DNA of 64,000 bases from Rubrivivax sp. (lineage in GTDB: Bacteria; Pseudomonadota; Gammaproteobacteria; Burkholderiales; Burkholderiaceae_C), in NCBI GenBank assembly GCA_016719535.1, contig JADJYX010000017.1:186001-250000 (forward strand), in the 5' to 3' direction. Each line of letters begins with the position of its first letter. Position 1 is the stretch's first letter. Positions 16,018-26,777 of the stretch are shown here, piece by piece. The notes under the pieces were generated by a model. That model was not told where the DNA came from. It saw only the letters and a list, made by a program, of their open reading frames with translations, and ran no database searches. A program made the translations under genes and the position numbers.

Positions 16018-19000
16018 TCAGCTGTTCAGCTGCTGCCAGGCTTTGTCCAGCCGCTTGACGCTCACCGGCTGGGGCGTGCGCAGCTCCTGGGCGAAGAAGC
16101 TCACGCGCAGTTCCTCCAGCAGCCAGCGGTATTCGTCCAGCCGGGCATGCTGCGCGCCCTTGAGCTCGGCCACGCGACGCAGCCAGCGCTGCTCCAGCGG
16201 GCGCAGCTCGGCCAGGCGCGACACATCGCGCGCCGGGTCGGCGCGCAGCTTGTCCAGCCGCAGCACGATGGCCTTCAGGTAGCGCGGCAGGTGCTGCAGC
16301 GCGGCCCAGTCGGTCTGCGCCATGAAGCGCTTCGGGCACAGCCGCTGCAGCTGCGCCGTGATGTCGTCGGCCACCTCGCGCGGCGGCTTGCTGTCCTTGA
16401 GCTTGCGCTGCGCCGCGGCCAGTTCGACCAGCACGGTGCCGGCCTGGCGCGCGACCTCGGCGGCGATCAGGTTCAGGCGCGTGCGGCCTTCCTCGATGCG
16501 GGCCTTGAAGGCTGCCGCATCGGTGGGCAGCGGGTCACCGAGGAAGGCGCGGTCCAGCGCCACCTCGACGATCTGCTCGCGCAGATCCTCCAGCGTGCCC
16601 AGGGCCATATAGGCGGCGGCCATCTTCTGCAGGTCGGGGATATTCTTTTCGAGGTATTTCAGCGGCTCGCGCAGCTGCAGGGCCACCAGCCGGCGCAGGC
16701 CGGTGCGGTGCTTCGCGGCGGCGGCGGCGGGTTCGTCGAAGACCTCGATCTCGACAGACGTGCCGCGGTCGATCAGCGCCGGGAAGCCGATCAGTGTCTG
16801 GCCGCCCTTCCTCAGCTCCATCAGCTCGGGCAGCTCACCGAAGGTCCAGGCGGTGTGGCGCTCGGCGAGCGCCGGCGCGGGCGGCGGTGCCACCTCGGCC
16901 ACCACGCCACGGCCGGCGGGCCCGCTGACCGACGGCGCCGCCACGGGTTCGGGTGCCGGCGCCCTGCCCACCTTCAGCGCCGCCAGCGCCTGGAACGCAC
17001 TGCGCGCCTGAAGGCCGAGCTCGGCCTTCAGGCTGGCCAGGTCGCGGCCGGTGCCGAGCTGGCGGCCATGCTCGTCGACGACGCGGAAGTTCATGAACAG
17101 GTGCGGGCTGACCTGCTCGAGCTTGAAGTCGTTGCGCTGCACCGGCAGCTGCGTCTTCTCGCGCACGGCCTTCAGCAGCACCTCGGTCAGGTTGCCCTGC
17201 GCGAAAGGGTGGGCGGCGATGAAGGTGTCGGCGTAATCGGCCAGCGGCAGCAGCCGCGAACGCGGCCGCTGGTGCAGGCTCTTGCACAAGGCCATCACCT
17301 TGTCCTTCAGCATGCCCGGCACCAGCCATTCGCAGCGCTCGTCGTTGACCTGGTTGAGCGCATAGATCGGCACCGTCACCGTCAGCCCGTCCTTGGGGTC
17401 GCCGGGTTCGTGCAGGTAGCTCGCGGCGCAGTCGATGCCACCCAGCCGCACCGTGCGCGGGAACGACGCGGTGGTGATGCCCGCCGCCTCGTGGCGCATC
17501 AGCTCGTCGCGCGACAGCTGCAGCAGCGTGGGCTGGCGCTTGACCTCGCTGCGGTACCACTTCTCCAGGCTGGCGGTGCTGCACACAGCGGCCGGCAGCT
17601 GCTGGTCGTAGAAGGCGTGGATCAGCTCGTCGTCGACCAGCACGTCCTGACGCCGTGCCTTGTGCTCGAGCTCCTGCACCTGGCGGATCAGCTTCTGGTT
17701 GTGCGCCAGGAAGGGCAGCCGGGTCTCGATCTCGCCCTCGACCAGGGCCTGGCGGATGAAGATCTCGCGCGCGCCCTGCGGGTCGAGCTGGCCGTAGTTC
17801 ACCCTTCGGTTGTTGTAGACGACGATGCCGTAGAGCGTGGCGCGTTCCAGCGCCACCACCTCGCCGGCCTTCTTCTCCCAGTGCGGCTCGAGCAGCTGCT
17901 TCTTCAGCAGGTGGCCGGCGATGCCCGGGACCCACTGCGGCTCGATCGCCGCCAGCCCACGGCCGAAGAGGCGCGTGGTCTCGACGAGTTCCGCCGCCAC
18001 CAGCCAGCGGCCGGGCTTCTTGCTCAGGTGCGCGCCCGGATGGCGCCAGAACTTGATGCCGCGCGCGCCCAGGTACCAGTCGTCATCATCACTCTTGCAG
18101 CCGATGTTGCCCAGCAGCCCGGCCAGCATCGCCAGGTGCACCTGCTCGTAGGTGGCGGGCGCGGTATTGAGCCGCCAGCCGTGTTCGGCGACCACGGTGT
18201 GCAGCTGCGAATGGATGTCGCGCCACTCGCGCACCCGGCGTGGGTTGACGAAGCGCTCGCGCAGGCGCTGTTCCTGCTGCCGGTTGGACAGCTTGTGCGG
18301 GTGCGCCGTGCCCTCGCCGTGGCCACGGCCTTGTTCGATCCACTTCCAGAGCTTGAGGTAGCCCATGAACTCGGACTTCTCGTCGTCGAAGGGCTTGTGC
18401 TTCTCATCGGCCGCCTGTTGCTGGTCGAGCGGGCGGTCGCGCACGTCCTGCCCCGACAGCGCCGAGGCGATGACCAGCACCTCGGTCAGCGACTGGCGCT
18501 TCACGGCTTCGAGGATCATCCGGCCCACGCGCGGGTCCAGCGGCAGCTTCGCCAGCTGACGGCCGGTTTCGGTGAGCGCGTTGTCGTCGTCCACCGCGCC
18601 CAGCTCCGACAGCAGCGCATAACCGTCGGCGATGGCCTTGCGCGGCGGTGCTTCCAGGAAGGGAAAGTCCTCGACCTGCCCCAGGCGCAGCGACTTCATG
18701 CGCAGGATCACGCCGGCCAGCGAGCTGCGCAGGATCTCGGGGTCGGTGAAGCGCGGCCGGCCAGCGAAGCCGGCCTCGTCGTAGAGGCGGATGCAGATGC
18801 CGTTGGCCACGCGCCCGCAGCGGCCGGCGCGCTGGTTGGCCGCAGCCTGGCTGATGGGCTCGACCTGCAGCTGCTCGACCTTGCTGCGGTAGCTGTAACG
18901 CTTGACGCGCGCCAGCCCGCTGTCGATCACGTAGCGGATGCCGGGCACCGTGAGCGAGGTCTCGGCGACGTTGGTGGCCAGCACGATGCGGCGGCCGTTG

Positions 19001-19926
19001 CCGGCCTCGAAGACGCGGTCCTGCTCGGCCTGCGACAGGCGCGCGAACAGGGGCAGGATCTCGGGCACCGGGCCGCGAAGCGGGCCGCTGCTGATGCTGC
19101 CGCCGCGCGCCTGCGCCGCCAGGTGCTTGCGCAGGTGATCGGCGGCCTCGCGGATCTCGCGCTCGCCGGGCAGGAAGACGAGGATGTCGCCGGGGCCCTC
19201 GCGCCAGAGTTCGTCGACGGCGTCGGCGATGGCGTCCTCGAGCTCGACGTTCTTCTGCTCCTCGTAAGGGCGCCAGCGCTGCTCGACGGGGAACAAACGC
19301 CCCGAGACCATGATCACCGGCGCCGGCCCCTGCGCCGACGCAAAATGCTGCGCGAAGCGCTCGGCGTCGATGGTGGCCGAGGTGACGATGAGCTTCAGGT
19401 CGGGCCGGCGCGGCAGCAACTGGCGCAGATAGCCGAGCAGGAAGTCGATGTTGAGGCTGCGCTCGTGCGCCTCGTCGATGATCAGCGTGTCGTAGGCGCG
19501 CAGTTCGGGGTCGGTCTGCGTCTCGGCCAGCAGGATGCCGTCGGTCATCAGCTTGACCGAGGCGCCGGGCTGCAGCCGGTCCTGGAAGCGCACCTTGTAG
19601 CCCACCACCTCGCCGAGCGGCGAATTCAGCTCCTCGGCGATGCGCTTGGCCACGCTGCTGGCGGCGATGCGGCGCGGCTGCGTGTGGCCGATCAGCCCGC
19701 GGCCGCCAGCGCCCAGCCCGCGGCCCAGTTCGAGTGCGATCTTCGGCAGCTGCGTGGTCTTGCCCGAGCCGGTCTCGCCGCAGACGATGACCACCGGATG
19801 CTGCGCGACGGCGCGTGCGATCTCCTCGCGCCGGGTGGAGACCGGCAGCGATTCGGGGTAGTGGATGGGCGGGACGGGGTTGGCCGCGATCGGCTTGGCA
19901 ATCGGGGCGGCGGGGCGTGCGCTCAC
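16018..19926 (-). CDS. hrpA: ATP-dependent RNA helicase HrpA
   Basis: DEAH-box RNA helicase of 1302 residues, the usual length. The N-terminal helicase has GETGSGKTTQ (near residue 50), the DEAHERSLN box, SATID, and the QRAGRCGR motif of the second RecA domain. After these come the helicase-associated and OB-fold domains and the long DUF3418 C-terminal region. E. coli HrpA helps process mRNA and rescue stalled ribosomes. The start is GTG at 19926, read as MSARPAAP, and no better start lies nearby. The long frame on the opposite strand over the same bases is antisense artefact. Confidence 0.95.
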   Translation of the reverse strand: MSARPAAPIAKPIAANPVPPIHYPESLPVSTRREEIARAVAQHPVVIVCGETGSGKTTQLPKIALELGRGLGAGGRGLIGHTQPRRIAASSVAKRIAEELNSPLGEVVGYKVRFQDRLQPGASVKLMTDGILLAETQTDPELRAYDTLIIDEAHERSLNIDFLLGYLRQLLPRRPDLKLIVTSATIDAERFAQHFASAQGPAPVIMVSGRLFPVEQRWRPYEEQKNVELEDAIADAVDELWREGPGDILVFLPGEREIREAADHLRKHLAAQARGGSISSGPLRGPVPEILPLFARLSQAEQDRVFEAGNGRRIVLATNVAETSLTVPGIRYVIDSGLARVKRYSYRSKVEQLQVEPISQAAANQRAGRCGRVANGICIRLYDEAGFAGRPRFTDPEILRSSLAGVILRMKSLRLGQVEDFPFLEAPPRKAIADGYALLSELGAVDDDNALTETGRQLAKLPLDPRVGRMILEAVKRQSLTEVLVIASALSGQDVRDRPLDQQQAADEKHKPFDDEKSEFMGYLKLWKWIEQGRGHGEGTAHPHKLSNRQQEQRLRERFVNPRRVREWRDIHSQLHTVVAEHGWRLNTAPATYEQVHLAMLAGLLGNIGCKSDDDDWYLGARGIKFWRHPGAHLSKKPGRWLVAAELVETTRLFGRGLAAIEPQWVPGIAGHLLKKQLLEPHWEKKAGEVVALERATLYGIVVYNNRRVNYGQLDPQGAREIFIRQALVEGEIETRLPFLAHNQKLIRQVQELEHKARRQDVLVDDELIHAFYDQQLPAAVCSTASLEKWYRSEVKRQPTLLQLSRDELMRHEAAGITTASFPRTVRLGGIDCAASYLHEPGDPKDGLTVTVPIYALNQVNDERCEWLVPGMLKDKVMALCKSLHQRPRSRLLPLADYADTFIAAHPFAQGNLTEVLLKAVREKTQLPVQRNDFKLEQVSPHLFMNFRVVDEHGRQLGTGRDLASLKAELGLQARSAFQALAALKVGRAPAPEPVAAPSVSGPAGRGVVAEVAPPPAPALAERHTAWTFGELPELMELRKGGQTLIGFPALIDRGTSVEIEVFDEPAAAAAKHRTGLRRLVALQLREPLKYLEKNIPDLQKMAAAYMALGTLEDLREQIVEVALDRAFLGDPLPTDAAAFKARIEEGRTRLNLIAAEVARQAGTVLVELAAAQRKLKDSKPPREVADDITAQLQRLCPKRFMAQTDWAALQHLPRYLKAIVLRLDKLRADPARDVSRLAELRPLEQRWLRRVAELKGAQHARLDEYRWLLEELRVSFFAQELRTPQPVSVKRLDKAWQQLNS

Positions 19927-19956
19927 GGGTCGCGGATTATCGCCGCGCCTCGGGCG

Positions 19957-20340
19957 TCAGCCGCTGGTGTAGGTGATGACGCTGAAGACCGCGCCCTGCG
20001 GATCCTGCAGCACGGCCATGCGGCCGACACCGGGCACGTCCATCGGCGGCATGATCGACTTGCCGCCGAGCGCGGTGCACTTCGCGATCGTTTCATCGAC
20101 GTTGTCGACCGTGACGTAGCAGCCCCAGTTGGCCGGCATGCCCTCGCCACCGGGCGGCGGCGCCATGATGCCGGCGACCGAGGTCTCGCCCACGTTGGCC
20201 ACGTGATACGGGCCGGTTCCCATGTCCATGTTCTTCACGGCCCAGCCGAACAGGCCGCTGTAGAAGCGGCCCGCGGCTTCCGGGTCGGGCGTCATCAGCT
20301 CGCTCCAGCTGAAGGCACCGTGCGTCTTGAAGGTGTCCAT
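19957..20340 (-). CDS. VOC (glyoxalase/bleomycin resistance) family protein
   Basis: Small metal-dependent fold of 127 residues built of two beta-alpha-beta-beta-beta modules. The stretches FSWSELMTPDPEAAGRFYSGLFGW and DPQGAVFSVI fit the family. A GGAG-type ribosome-binding site (AGGGAG) six bases before the ATG at 20340 decided the start; a longer reading from 20373 lacks one. TTGACA on this strand (20396-20401) could be a -35 element. Its substrate is unknown. It is divergent from argA. Confidence 0.8.
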   Translation of the reverse strand: MDTFKTHGAFSWSELMTPDPEAAGRFYSGLFGWAVKNMDMGTGPYHVANVGETSVAGIMAPPPGGEGMPANWGCYVTVDNVDETIAKCTALGGKSIMPPMDVPGVGRMAVLQDPQGAVFSVITYTSG

Positions 20341-20453
20341 GCATCGCTCCCTGCGGTTGGTAGGGCGCCGCATCGTGCGCCGCGGGCCGCAGAGGTGTCA
20401 ACGCGGTCGGCGCGGACGCCGTTGCGGGGCCTTCCGGCACAATCCTCCGCGCC

Positions 20454-21794
<1,341 letters not shown>

Positions 21795-21812
21795 CCTTCA
21801 AGGAGAAGTCCC

Positions 21813-22085
21813 ATGACCCGCATGGTGCAATGTGCCTACCTGAAAAAGGAAGCCCCCGGCCTGAACTTCGCGCCCTACCCCGGCGAGCTGGGCAAGCGCA
21901 TCTACCAGAACATCAGCGCCGAGGCCTTCGAAGCCTGGAAGCGCCACCAGACGATGCTGGTCAACGAAAACCGGCTCAACCTGGCCGACGCCCGCGCACG
22001 GCAGTACCTGGCGCGGCAGATGGAGCAGTTTCTCTTCGGCGGCGAGGCCGACAAGCCCGCAGGCTTCGTGCCGCCCTCGGCCTGA
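21813..22085 (+). CDS. Fe(2+)-trafficking/oxidative damage protection protein YggX
   Basis: Small cytoplasmic protein of 90 residues that protects iron-sulfur clusters and moves Fe(2+). The family signature is clear: VQCAYLKKEAPGL with the conserved Cys, YPGELGKRIYQNIS, and AWKRHQTMLVNENRLNL. An AAGGAG ribosome-binding site precedes the ATG. It follows argA by 18 bases and is probably co-transcribed with it. The iron-binding protein gene downstream has its own promoter. Confidence 0.95.
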   Translation: MTRMVQCAYLKKEAPGLNFAPYPGELGKRIYQNISAEAFEAWKRHQTMLVNENRLNLADARARQYLARQMEQFLFGGEADKPAGFVPPSA

Positions 22086-22135
22086 GCGGCCGGGTGCGTC
22101 CAGTCGCACCGATGTTGACGCCGCTCAACGTTCGT

Positions 22136-22165
22136 GATTGCGACTCGTTCTCGTTCTCAGATACA
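22136..22165 (+). promoter_or_regulatory. Iron-protein promoter overlapped by a Fur-like site
   Basis: TTGCGA (22138-22143) and GATACA (22160-22165) are 16 bases apart. The span between holds GAGAAC-type hexamers in tandem on the minus strand (GAGAACGAGAACGAGTCG), resembling the tandem-hexamer Fur site. The repressor would cover both promoter elements, so transcription should rise when iron is scarce. A TTG start at 22138 falls on the -35 element and is excluded. Confidence 0.5.
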
Positions 22166-22197
22166 CTTCCGGAAATCCCAACGTCCGTGGAGAATCC

Positions 22198-23250
22198 GTG
22201 ACCCGCTCGCCCCGAAACCTCGCCGCCCCGATCGCCGCCCTGGCCCTGGCCTTGTCCGTGGCTGGCCCCGCGGCCGCGCAGGAAAAGGTCTTGAATCTGT
22301 ATTCGGCCCGTCACTATCAGACCGACGAGGCGCTTTATCAGAATTTCACCAAGGCCACCGGCATTCGCATCAACCGCGTCGATGCCGACGACGCCGGCGT
22401 GCTGGCACGCCTGAAGAGTGAAGGCGCCGCCAGCCCGGCCGACGTGATTCTGCTCGTCGATGCCGCGCGCCTGTGGCGTGCCGAGGTCGACGGCCTCTTC
22501 CAGCCCGTGCGCAGCAGGATTCTGGAAGAGCGCATTCCCGCCCAGTTGCGCGGCAAGGACAGCGGCCAGGGCTCGGCCTGGTTCGGCTTTTCGACCCGGG
22601 CCCGCATGATCGTCTATGACAAGGCCCGTGTGCCGAAAACCGATGTCGACCAGTACGAGAAACTCGCGGCGCCGGTGAACAAGGGGCGCGTCTGCACCCG
22701 TTCCGGATCGCACCCGTACAACCTGTCGCTGTTTGGCGCCATGCTCGAGCATCTGGGCCCGGAAAAGACAGAAACCTGGCTCAAGGGCGTGGTCGACAAC
22801 ATGGCACGCGCGCCCAAGGGCGGAGATACCGACCAGATCAAGGCCGTGGCCAGCGGGGAATGTGCCGTTGCCGTGACCAACAGCTATTACCTGGCCCGCA
22901 TGATGCGGTCACAGGCTCCGGCCGACCGCGAGGTGGTGGAGAAGATCGGCGCCGTCTTCCCGAACCAGGCCGACCATGGCACCCACGTCAACGTAGCCGG
23001 TGGCGCCGTGGCCCGGCACGCCAGGAACCGCGACGCCGCCGTGCAGTTTCTCGAATACCTGTCGAGCACCGAGGCGCAAGGGTATTTTGCCGATGGCAAC
23101 AACGAGTGGCCAGCGGTCATCGGCACCCAGCTGGTTAACCCGGCTCTGAAGGCGCTGGGCAGCTTCAAGACCGAAACCGTGCCGATCTCCGTCATCGGCA
23201 TGAATCAGGTCAAGGTGCAGCAGATACTCGACCGCGTGGGCTACAAATAG
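22198..23250 (+). CDS. Fe(3+) ABC transporter substrate-binding protein (FutA-like)
   Basis: Periplasmic iron(III)-binding protein of 350 residues with a signal peptide of about 29 residues ending AAAQ. Family features are NLYSARHYQTDEAL, RINRVDADDAGVLARL, and the tyrosine pair in TNSYYLARM that binds iron. I chose the GTG at 22198 because GGAG lies before it and the upstream TTG is inside the promoter. No permease or ATPase gene is adjacent here, so it must use partners elsewhere. The Fur-like site upstream fits control by iron. Confidence 0.9.
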   Translation: MTRSPRNLAAPIAALALALSVAGPAAAQEKVLNLYSARHYQTDEALYQNFTKATGIRINRVDADDAGVLARLKSEGAASPADVILLVDAARLWRAEVDGLFQPVRSRILEERIPAQLRGKDSGQGSAWFGFSTRARMIVYDKARVPKTDVDQYEKLAAPVNKGRVCTRSGSHPYNLSLFGAMLEHLGPEKTETWLKGVVDNMARAPKGGDTDQIKAVASGECAVAVTNSYYLARMMRSQAPADREVVEKIGAVFPNQADHGTHVNVAGGAVARHARNRDAAVQFLEYLSSTEAQGYFADGNNEWPAVIGTQLVNPALKALGSFKTETVPISVIGMNQVKVQQILDRVGYK

Positions 23251-23281
23251 CATCGACGGCGTCGCGCGGCTGATGTTTTGT

Positions 23282-23287
23282 TATATT
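23282..23287 (+). promoter_or_regulatory. -10 element of the H-NS-like gene
   Basis: TATATT sits in a locally AT-rich patch and would place a transcript start near 23294, about 26 bases before the ATG. A matching -35 hexamer is not evident. Confidence 0.35.
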
Positions 23288-23319
23288 CCCGCCGTCCTGA
23301 CAAAACCGCGGGTATTTAC

Positions 23320-23631
23320 ATGGCCAGCCGATTGAACGACCTGCTCGCAAAAAAAGCCGAGCTCGAACAGCAGATCATCGCCATCCAGCGCGAGGAACGT
23401 GCCTCGGCCATCGCGCAGGTCAAGTCGCTGATGGCCCAGCATGGTTTGACGCTGGCCGACCTGAGCGCCCGCAGCAACCCGGCCGCCCCCAAGGCGCGCA
23501 GCGGCGGCAAGGTGCCGGCCAAATACCGTGATCCGGCCACCGGCCAGGCCTGGTCGGGTCGCGGCCTGCATCCCAAATGGCTGAAGCAGGCCATCGCCGG
23601 CGGCGCCAAGATCACCGATTTTCTCGTCTGA
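23320..23631 (+). CDS. H-NS family histone-like protein
   Basis: Nucleoid-associated protein of 103 residues. The N-terminal half (to about residue 50) is a coiled-coil with LNDLLAKKAELEQQI, used for dimer formation. A flexible linker rich in Ala, Pro, Ser and Lys follows, and the C-terminal DNA-binding loop is WSGRGLHPKWLKQA. The usual motif has Arg-Gly-Arg in this loop; here it reads Arg-Gly-Leu-His. It may silence AT-rich DNA and could act with a partner. The start at 23320 was chosen over the upstream in-frame start, which lies before the -10 element. Confidence 0.88.
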   Translation: MASRLNDLLAKKAELEQQIIAIQREERASAIAQVKSLMAQHGLTLADLSARSNPAAPKARSGGKVPAKYRDPATGQAWSGRGLHPKWLKQAIAGGAKITDFLV

Positions 23632-23635
23632 CGGC

Positions 23636-23659
23636 CCACCCCCCCCTGGCACGGGGTGG
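23636..23659 (+). terminator. GC-rich hairpin after the H-NS-like gene
   Basis: CCACCCC pairs with GGGGTGG around a ten-base loop just after the stop codon. No run of T follows, so termination is uncertain; it may simply stabilise the mRNA end. Confidence 0.3.
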
Positions 23660-23723
23660 TGGCGTCTCGATGGCGCCCGCCCCGCACAGGCCTTCCCGGC
23701 GCTAGCATCGCCGGCCCCACCGG

Positions 23724-26700
23724 TTGACCCCGGGCCGGTTCGTGAACCGCGTCGATCCCCCCTCCTCCTTCTTTCCACCCTCGCTGACCGGGCGACTGCC
23801 GGGTGCGCGCTGGGGCGTCCGCGCCGCGCTGTTCGGGCTGCTTGCGCTGATCGTGGCGCTGGCGGTTCATGGCGCCGTCGGCGGCGGACTGCCCGGCAGC
23901 GCGGCGGCCATCGGCGCGACCGTGGGTCTGGCGCTCGCCGGTCATGCCCGCCTGGGTGCCGCCGCGGCGGCTGCGGTGCCGGCGCTGGCGATCGCACTGG
24001 CGATGCGGGGCCAGGGTGCGGTGCACGCGCTCGGTGCCGCCGCGCTGCTCGGCCTCGCCCACCTCGGAACCACGCAGGGGCTCGCCCGCACGACCTTCGA
24101 TCCGCGGCTCGAGCGGCTGCGCGACGTGCTGTGGCTGCTGGCCGCGGCGGCGGCGGTGGCGCTGCCGGTCGGCGCCGTTCTTGCACGCTGGCCCGCGGCA
24201 TCCGCGCCGGCTGCGGCAGCGGTCGGCACGCTGGCCTGGTTGACCCTGTCGGGCCTGCTGCTGACAGCCCTGCCGGCCTGCACGCTGGCCCCGCTCGGAC
24301 GATCGCCGTCGGCGGCACGCCTGCTGCTGCTGGCCCTGCTGGCGATGGCCGTGCTGGCCGCCATGCTGGCGCCCTGGCAGGCCAGCCTGGGGCGCCCCCA
24401 GGTGCTGTGGTGGAGCCTGCCGGCCGTTGCCCTGCTCGCGCTGTGGGCGCTGGGCGGCACGCTGCTGGCGTCGCTGGTGCTCGGCGCCACCGCGCTCGGC
24501 GTGGCCCTGGCCAGCGCGGGGGCCGAGCACGCGGTGCAGGCCCAGGCACTGGCCCTGGTGCTGGTGCTGCAGGGCCTGCTGCTGGTGGCCCACGCGCAGC
24601 GGGCCGAGTCGTCGTGGCGCGAACAGCGCTGGGAATGGGCGCTCGATGGTTCGCGCCTGGGCGTGGCCGACTGGCGCATCGAGGGCCAGGACAGCTTCGT
24701 CTCCGCCGCCTGGCGCGCACTGGCCGGCTTCGGCGACCCCCAGTGGTCACCCGCGCTGTGGGTCGAATCGGTGCATGCGGACGACCGCGCCGACCTGCAG
24801 GCTGCGCTGGCGCAGATTGCCAGCGGCGAGGTCGGCCGCCTGCGGCTGGAAGTGCGCATGCCGGTGGCCGACGGCTGGCGCTGGCTGGAGGCCACGCTGC
24901 TGGTCATCGAGCGGCGCCCCGACGGCGCGCCGCTGCGGCTGCTGGCGACGCTGCTCGATGTCGACGAGCGCCACGATGCGCAGGATCGCCAGCGCCTGTC
25001 GGTCAGCCTGTTCCAGCACCTGCACGAAGGCCTGCTGATCACCGACGCCGAGCTGCGCGTGCTCGACGCCAACCCGGCCTACGCGCAGATCCTGGGCATG
25101 AACCGCAGCGAACTGCTGGGCAGCGTGCCCTCGCTGCTGCGCCCGGCGCCGGCCGATCCGCTGGCGCGCCAGCAGCGCGCGACGATGTGGTCGGCGCTGC
25201 GCGCCACCGGCACCTGGCGCGGCGAGCTGCTGGAGCGTCGCCGCAGCGGCGAGATCTGCACGCTGCAGGTCACGATCTCCACCGTCAAGGGCGCGCAAGG
25301 CGACGTGCGCTACCACGTGCTGGTGATCACCGACGTGACCGAGCAGCGCGCACAGCGCGAGCGGCTGGAGCGCCAGGCGCATTTCGACGAACTGACGCGG
25401 CTGCCCAACCGCGTGCGGCTGTCGCAGCTGCTGGTCGACGCGATGCGCACCGCCGACCGTGACGGCTACCTGCTGGTGGTGTGCTACCTGGACCTAGACC
25501 GCTTCAAGCCGGTCAACGACCGTTATGGCCATGCCGCCGGCGACCAGTTGCTGGTCGAACTGGCCGGCCGCCTGCGCAGCGCCTTGCGCACGCGCGAGGC
25601 CTGGGCCGATACCGCGGCACGCCTGGGCGGCGACGAATTCGTGCTGCTGCTGCGCGTGGAGTCGATCGAGGAGGCGCGCATGGCCGTCGAGCGCGTGCTG
25701 CGCGTCGTCGCCCAGCCCTATGTGGTGGACCCGGCGCAGGAGCCGGTGCAGGTGACGGCCAGCATGGGGGCCACCGTCTTCCCGATCGACCGCAGCGACG
25801 CCGATACGCTGCTGCGCCATGCCGACCATGCGATGTATGGCGCCAAGCAGTCGGGCCGCAACGGCTATCTGTTCTTCGACCCCGAGCACCGCCGCCGCAC
25901 CGAGGAACGCGTGATGGCCATCGGCCGTGTGCAGGAGGCGCTGGACCAGGCCGAATTCGTGCTCTTCTACCAGCCCAAGGTCGACATGCGCGCCGGCCGG
26001 GTGCTGGGCTTCGAGGCACTGCTGCGCTGGGACCACCCGCAGCAAGGGCTGATCGCGCCGATGCAGTTTCTGCCGCTGATCGAGAATACCGGGCTGTCGT
26101 CGCGCGTCGGCGACTGGGTCTTCGCGCAGGCGCTGGAGCACCTGTCACAGTGGCGGCGCAGCGGGCTCGACATCTCGGTCAGCGTCAACGTCTCGGCACG
26201 CCACCTGCAGGAGCCCGACTTCGCGCAGCGGCTGTCGGAACTGCTGGCCCGCCACCCCGAGCCGCTGGCGCCGAATTTCGAGCTGGAAGTGCTCGAGACC
26301 GCCGCCCATGCCGACATCGAGGCCACGTCGGCGCTGCTCGCGCGCTGCCGCGCCATCGGCGTGCGCTTCGCGCTCGACGACTTCGGCACCGGCTATTCCA
26401 CGCTGACCTACCTCAAGCGGCTGCCGGTGGACGTGCTGAAGATCGACCGCAGCTTCGTGCACCACATGCTCGACGACAGTCAGGACCGCGCCATCGTCGA
26501 GGGCGTGATCGGCCTGGCGCGCACCTTCGGCTGCGTCGTCGTCGCCGAAGGCGTGGAAAGCCCGGCGCAGGCGCGCACGCTGCTCGACATGGGCTGCGAC
26601 ATCGGTCAGGGCACGGGCATTGCCGCGCCGATGGCGGCCGGCCAGGTGGCCACCTGGACACGGCAGTACAAGGGCATGTTCGCGCTGGCGCCGGCCACCG

Positions 26701-26738
26701 GCGGCGAGGTGGCCGCATCCGGATCGACCGCGGTCTGA
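23724..26738 (+). CDS. Membrane GGDEF/EAL protein with PAS sensor domains
   Basis: Cyclic-di-GMP signalling protein of about 1004 residues. The first 290 or so form many hydrophobic segments, a MASE-like membrane sensor. Two PAS-like domains follow, with DAEL and LDANPAYAQILG. The cyclase domain has the active-site motif RLGGDEFVLLL, so synthesis is possible. The EAL domain has FEALLRWDHP, NVSARHLQEPDF, DDFGTGYSTLTYLK and DVLKIDRSFV, all metal or catalytic sites, so breakdown is possible too. The inhibitory RxxD site before GGDEF is not in place. The start is uncertain: TTG at 23724 or GTG at 23742. Confidence 0.88.
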   Translation: MTPGRFVNRVDPPSSFFPPSLTGRLPGARWGVRAALFGLLALIVALAVHGAVGGGLPGSAAAIGATVGLALAGHARLGAAAAAAVPALAIALAMRGQGAVHALGAAALLGLAHLGTTQGLARTTFDPRLERLRDVLWLLAAAAAVALPVGAVLARWPAASAPAAAAVGTLAWLTLSGLLLTALPACTLAPLGRSPSAARLLLLALLAMAVLAAMLAPWQASLGRPQVLWWSLPAVALLALWALGGTLLASLVLGATALGVALASAGAEHAVQAQALALVLVLQGLLLVAHAQRAESSWREQRWEWALDGSRLGVADWRIEGQDSFVSAAWRALAGFGDPQWSPALWVESVHADDRADLQAALAQIASGEVGRLRLEVRMPVADGWRWLEATLLVIERRPDGAPLRLLATLLDVDERHDAQDRQRLSVSLFQHLHEGLLITDAELRVLDANPAYAQILGMNRSELLGSVPSLLRPAPADPLARQQRATMWSALRATGTWRGELLERRRSGEICTLQVTISTVKGAQGDVRYHVLVITDVTEQRAQRERLERQAHFDELTRLPNRVRLSQLLVDAMRTADRDGYLLVVCYLDLDRFKPVNDRYGHAAGDQLLVELAGRLRSALRTREAWADTAARLGGDEFVLLLRVESIEEARMAVERVLRVVAQPYVVDPAQEPVQVTASMGATVFPIDRSDADTLLRHADHAMYGAKQSGRNGYLFFDPEHRRRTEERVMAIGRVQEALDQAEFVLFYQPKVDMRAGRVLGFEALLRWDHPQQGLIAPMQFLPLIENTGLSSRVGDWVFAQALEHLSQWRRSGLDISVSVNVSARHLQEPDFAQRLSELLARHPEPLAPNFELEVLETAAHADIEATSALLARCRAIGVRFALDDFGTGYSTLTYLKRLPVDVLKIDRSFVHHMLDDSQDRAIVEGVIGLARTFGCVVVAEGVESPAQARTLLDMGCDIGQGTGIAAPMAAGQVATWTRQYKGMFALAPATGGEVAASGSTAV

Positions 26739-26777
26739 TGCCGGCACCGGTGAAGCGGCGCCGCTAGACTCGGCCGG

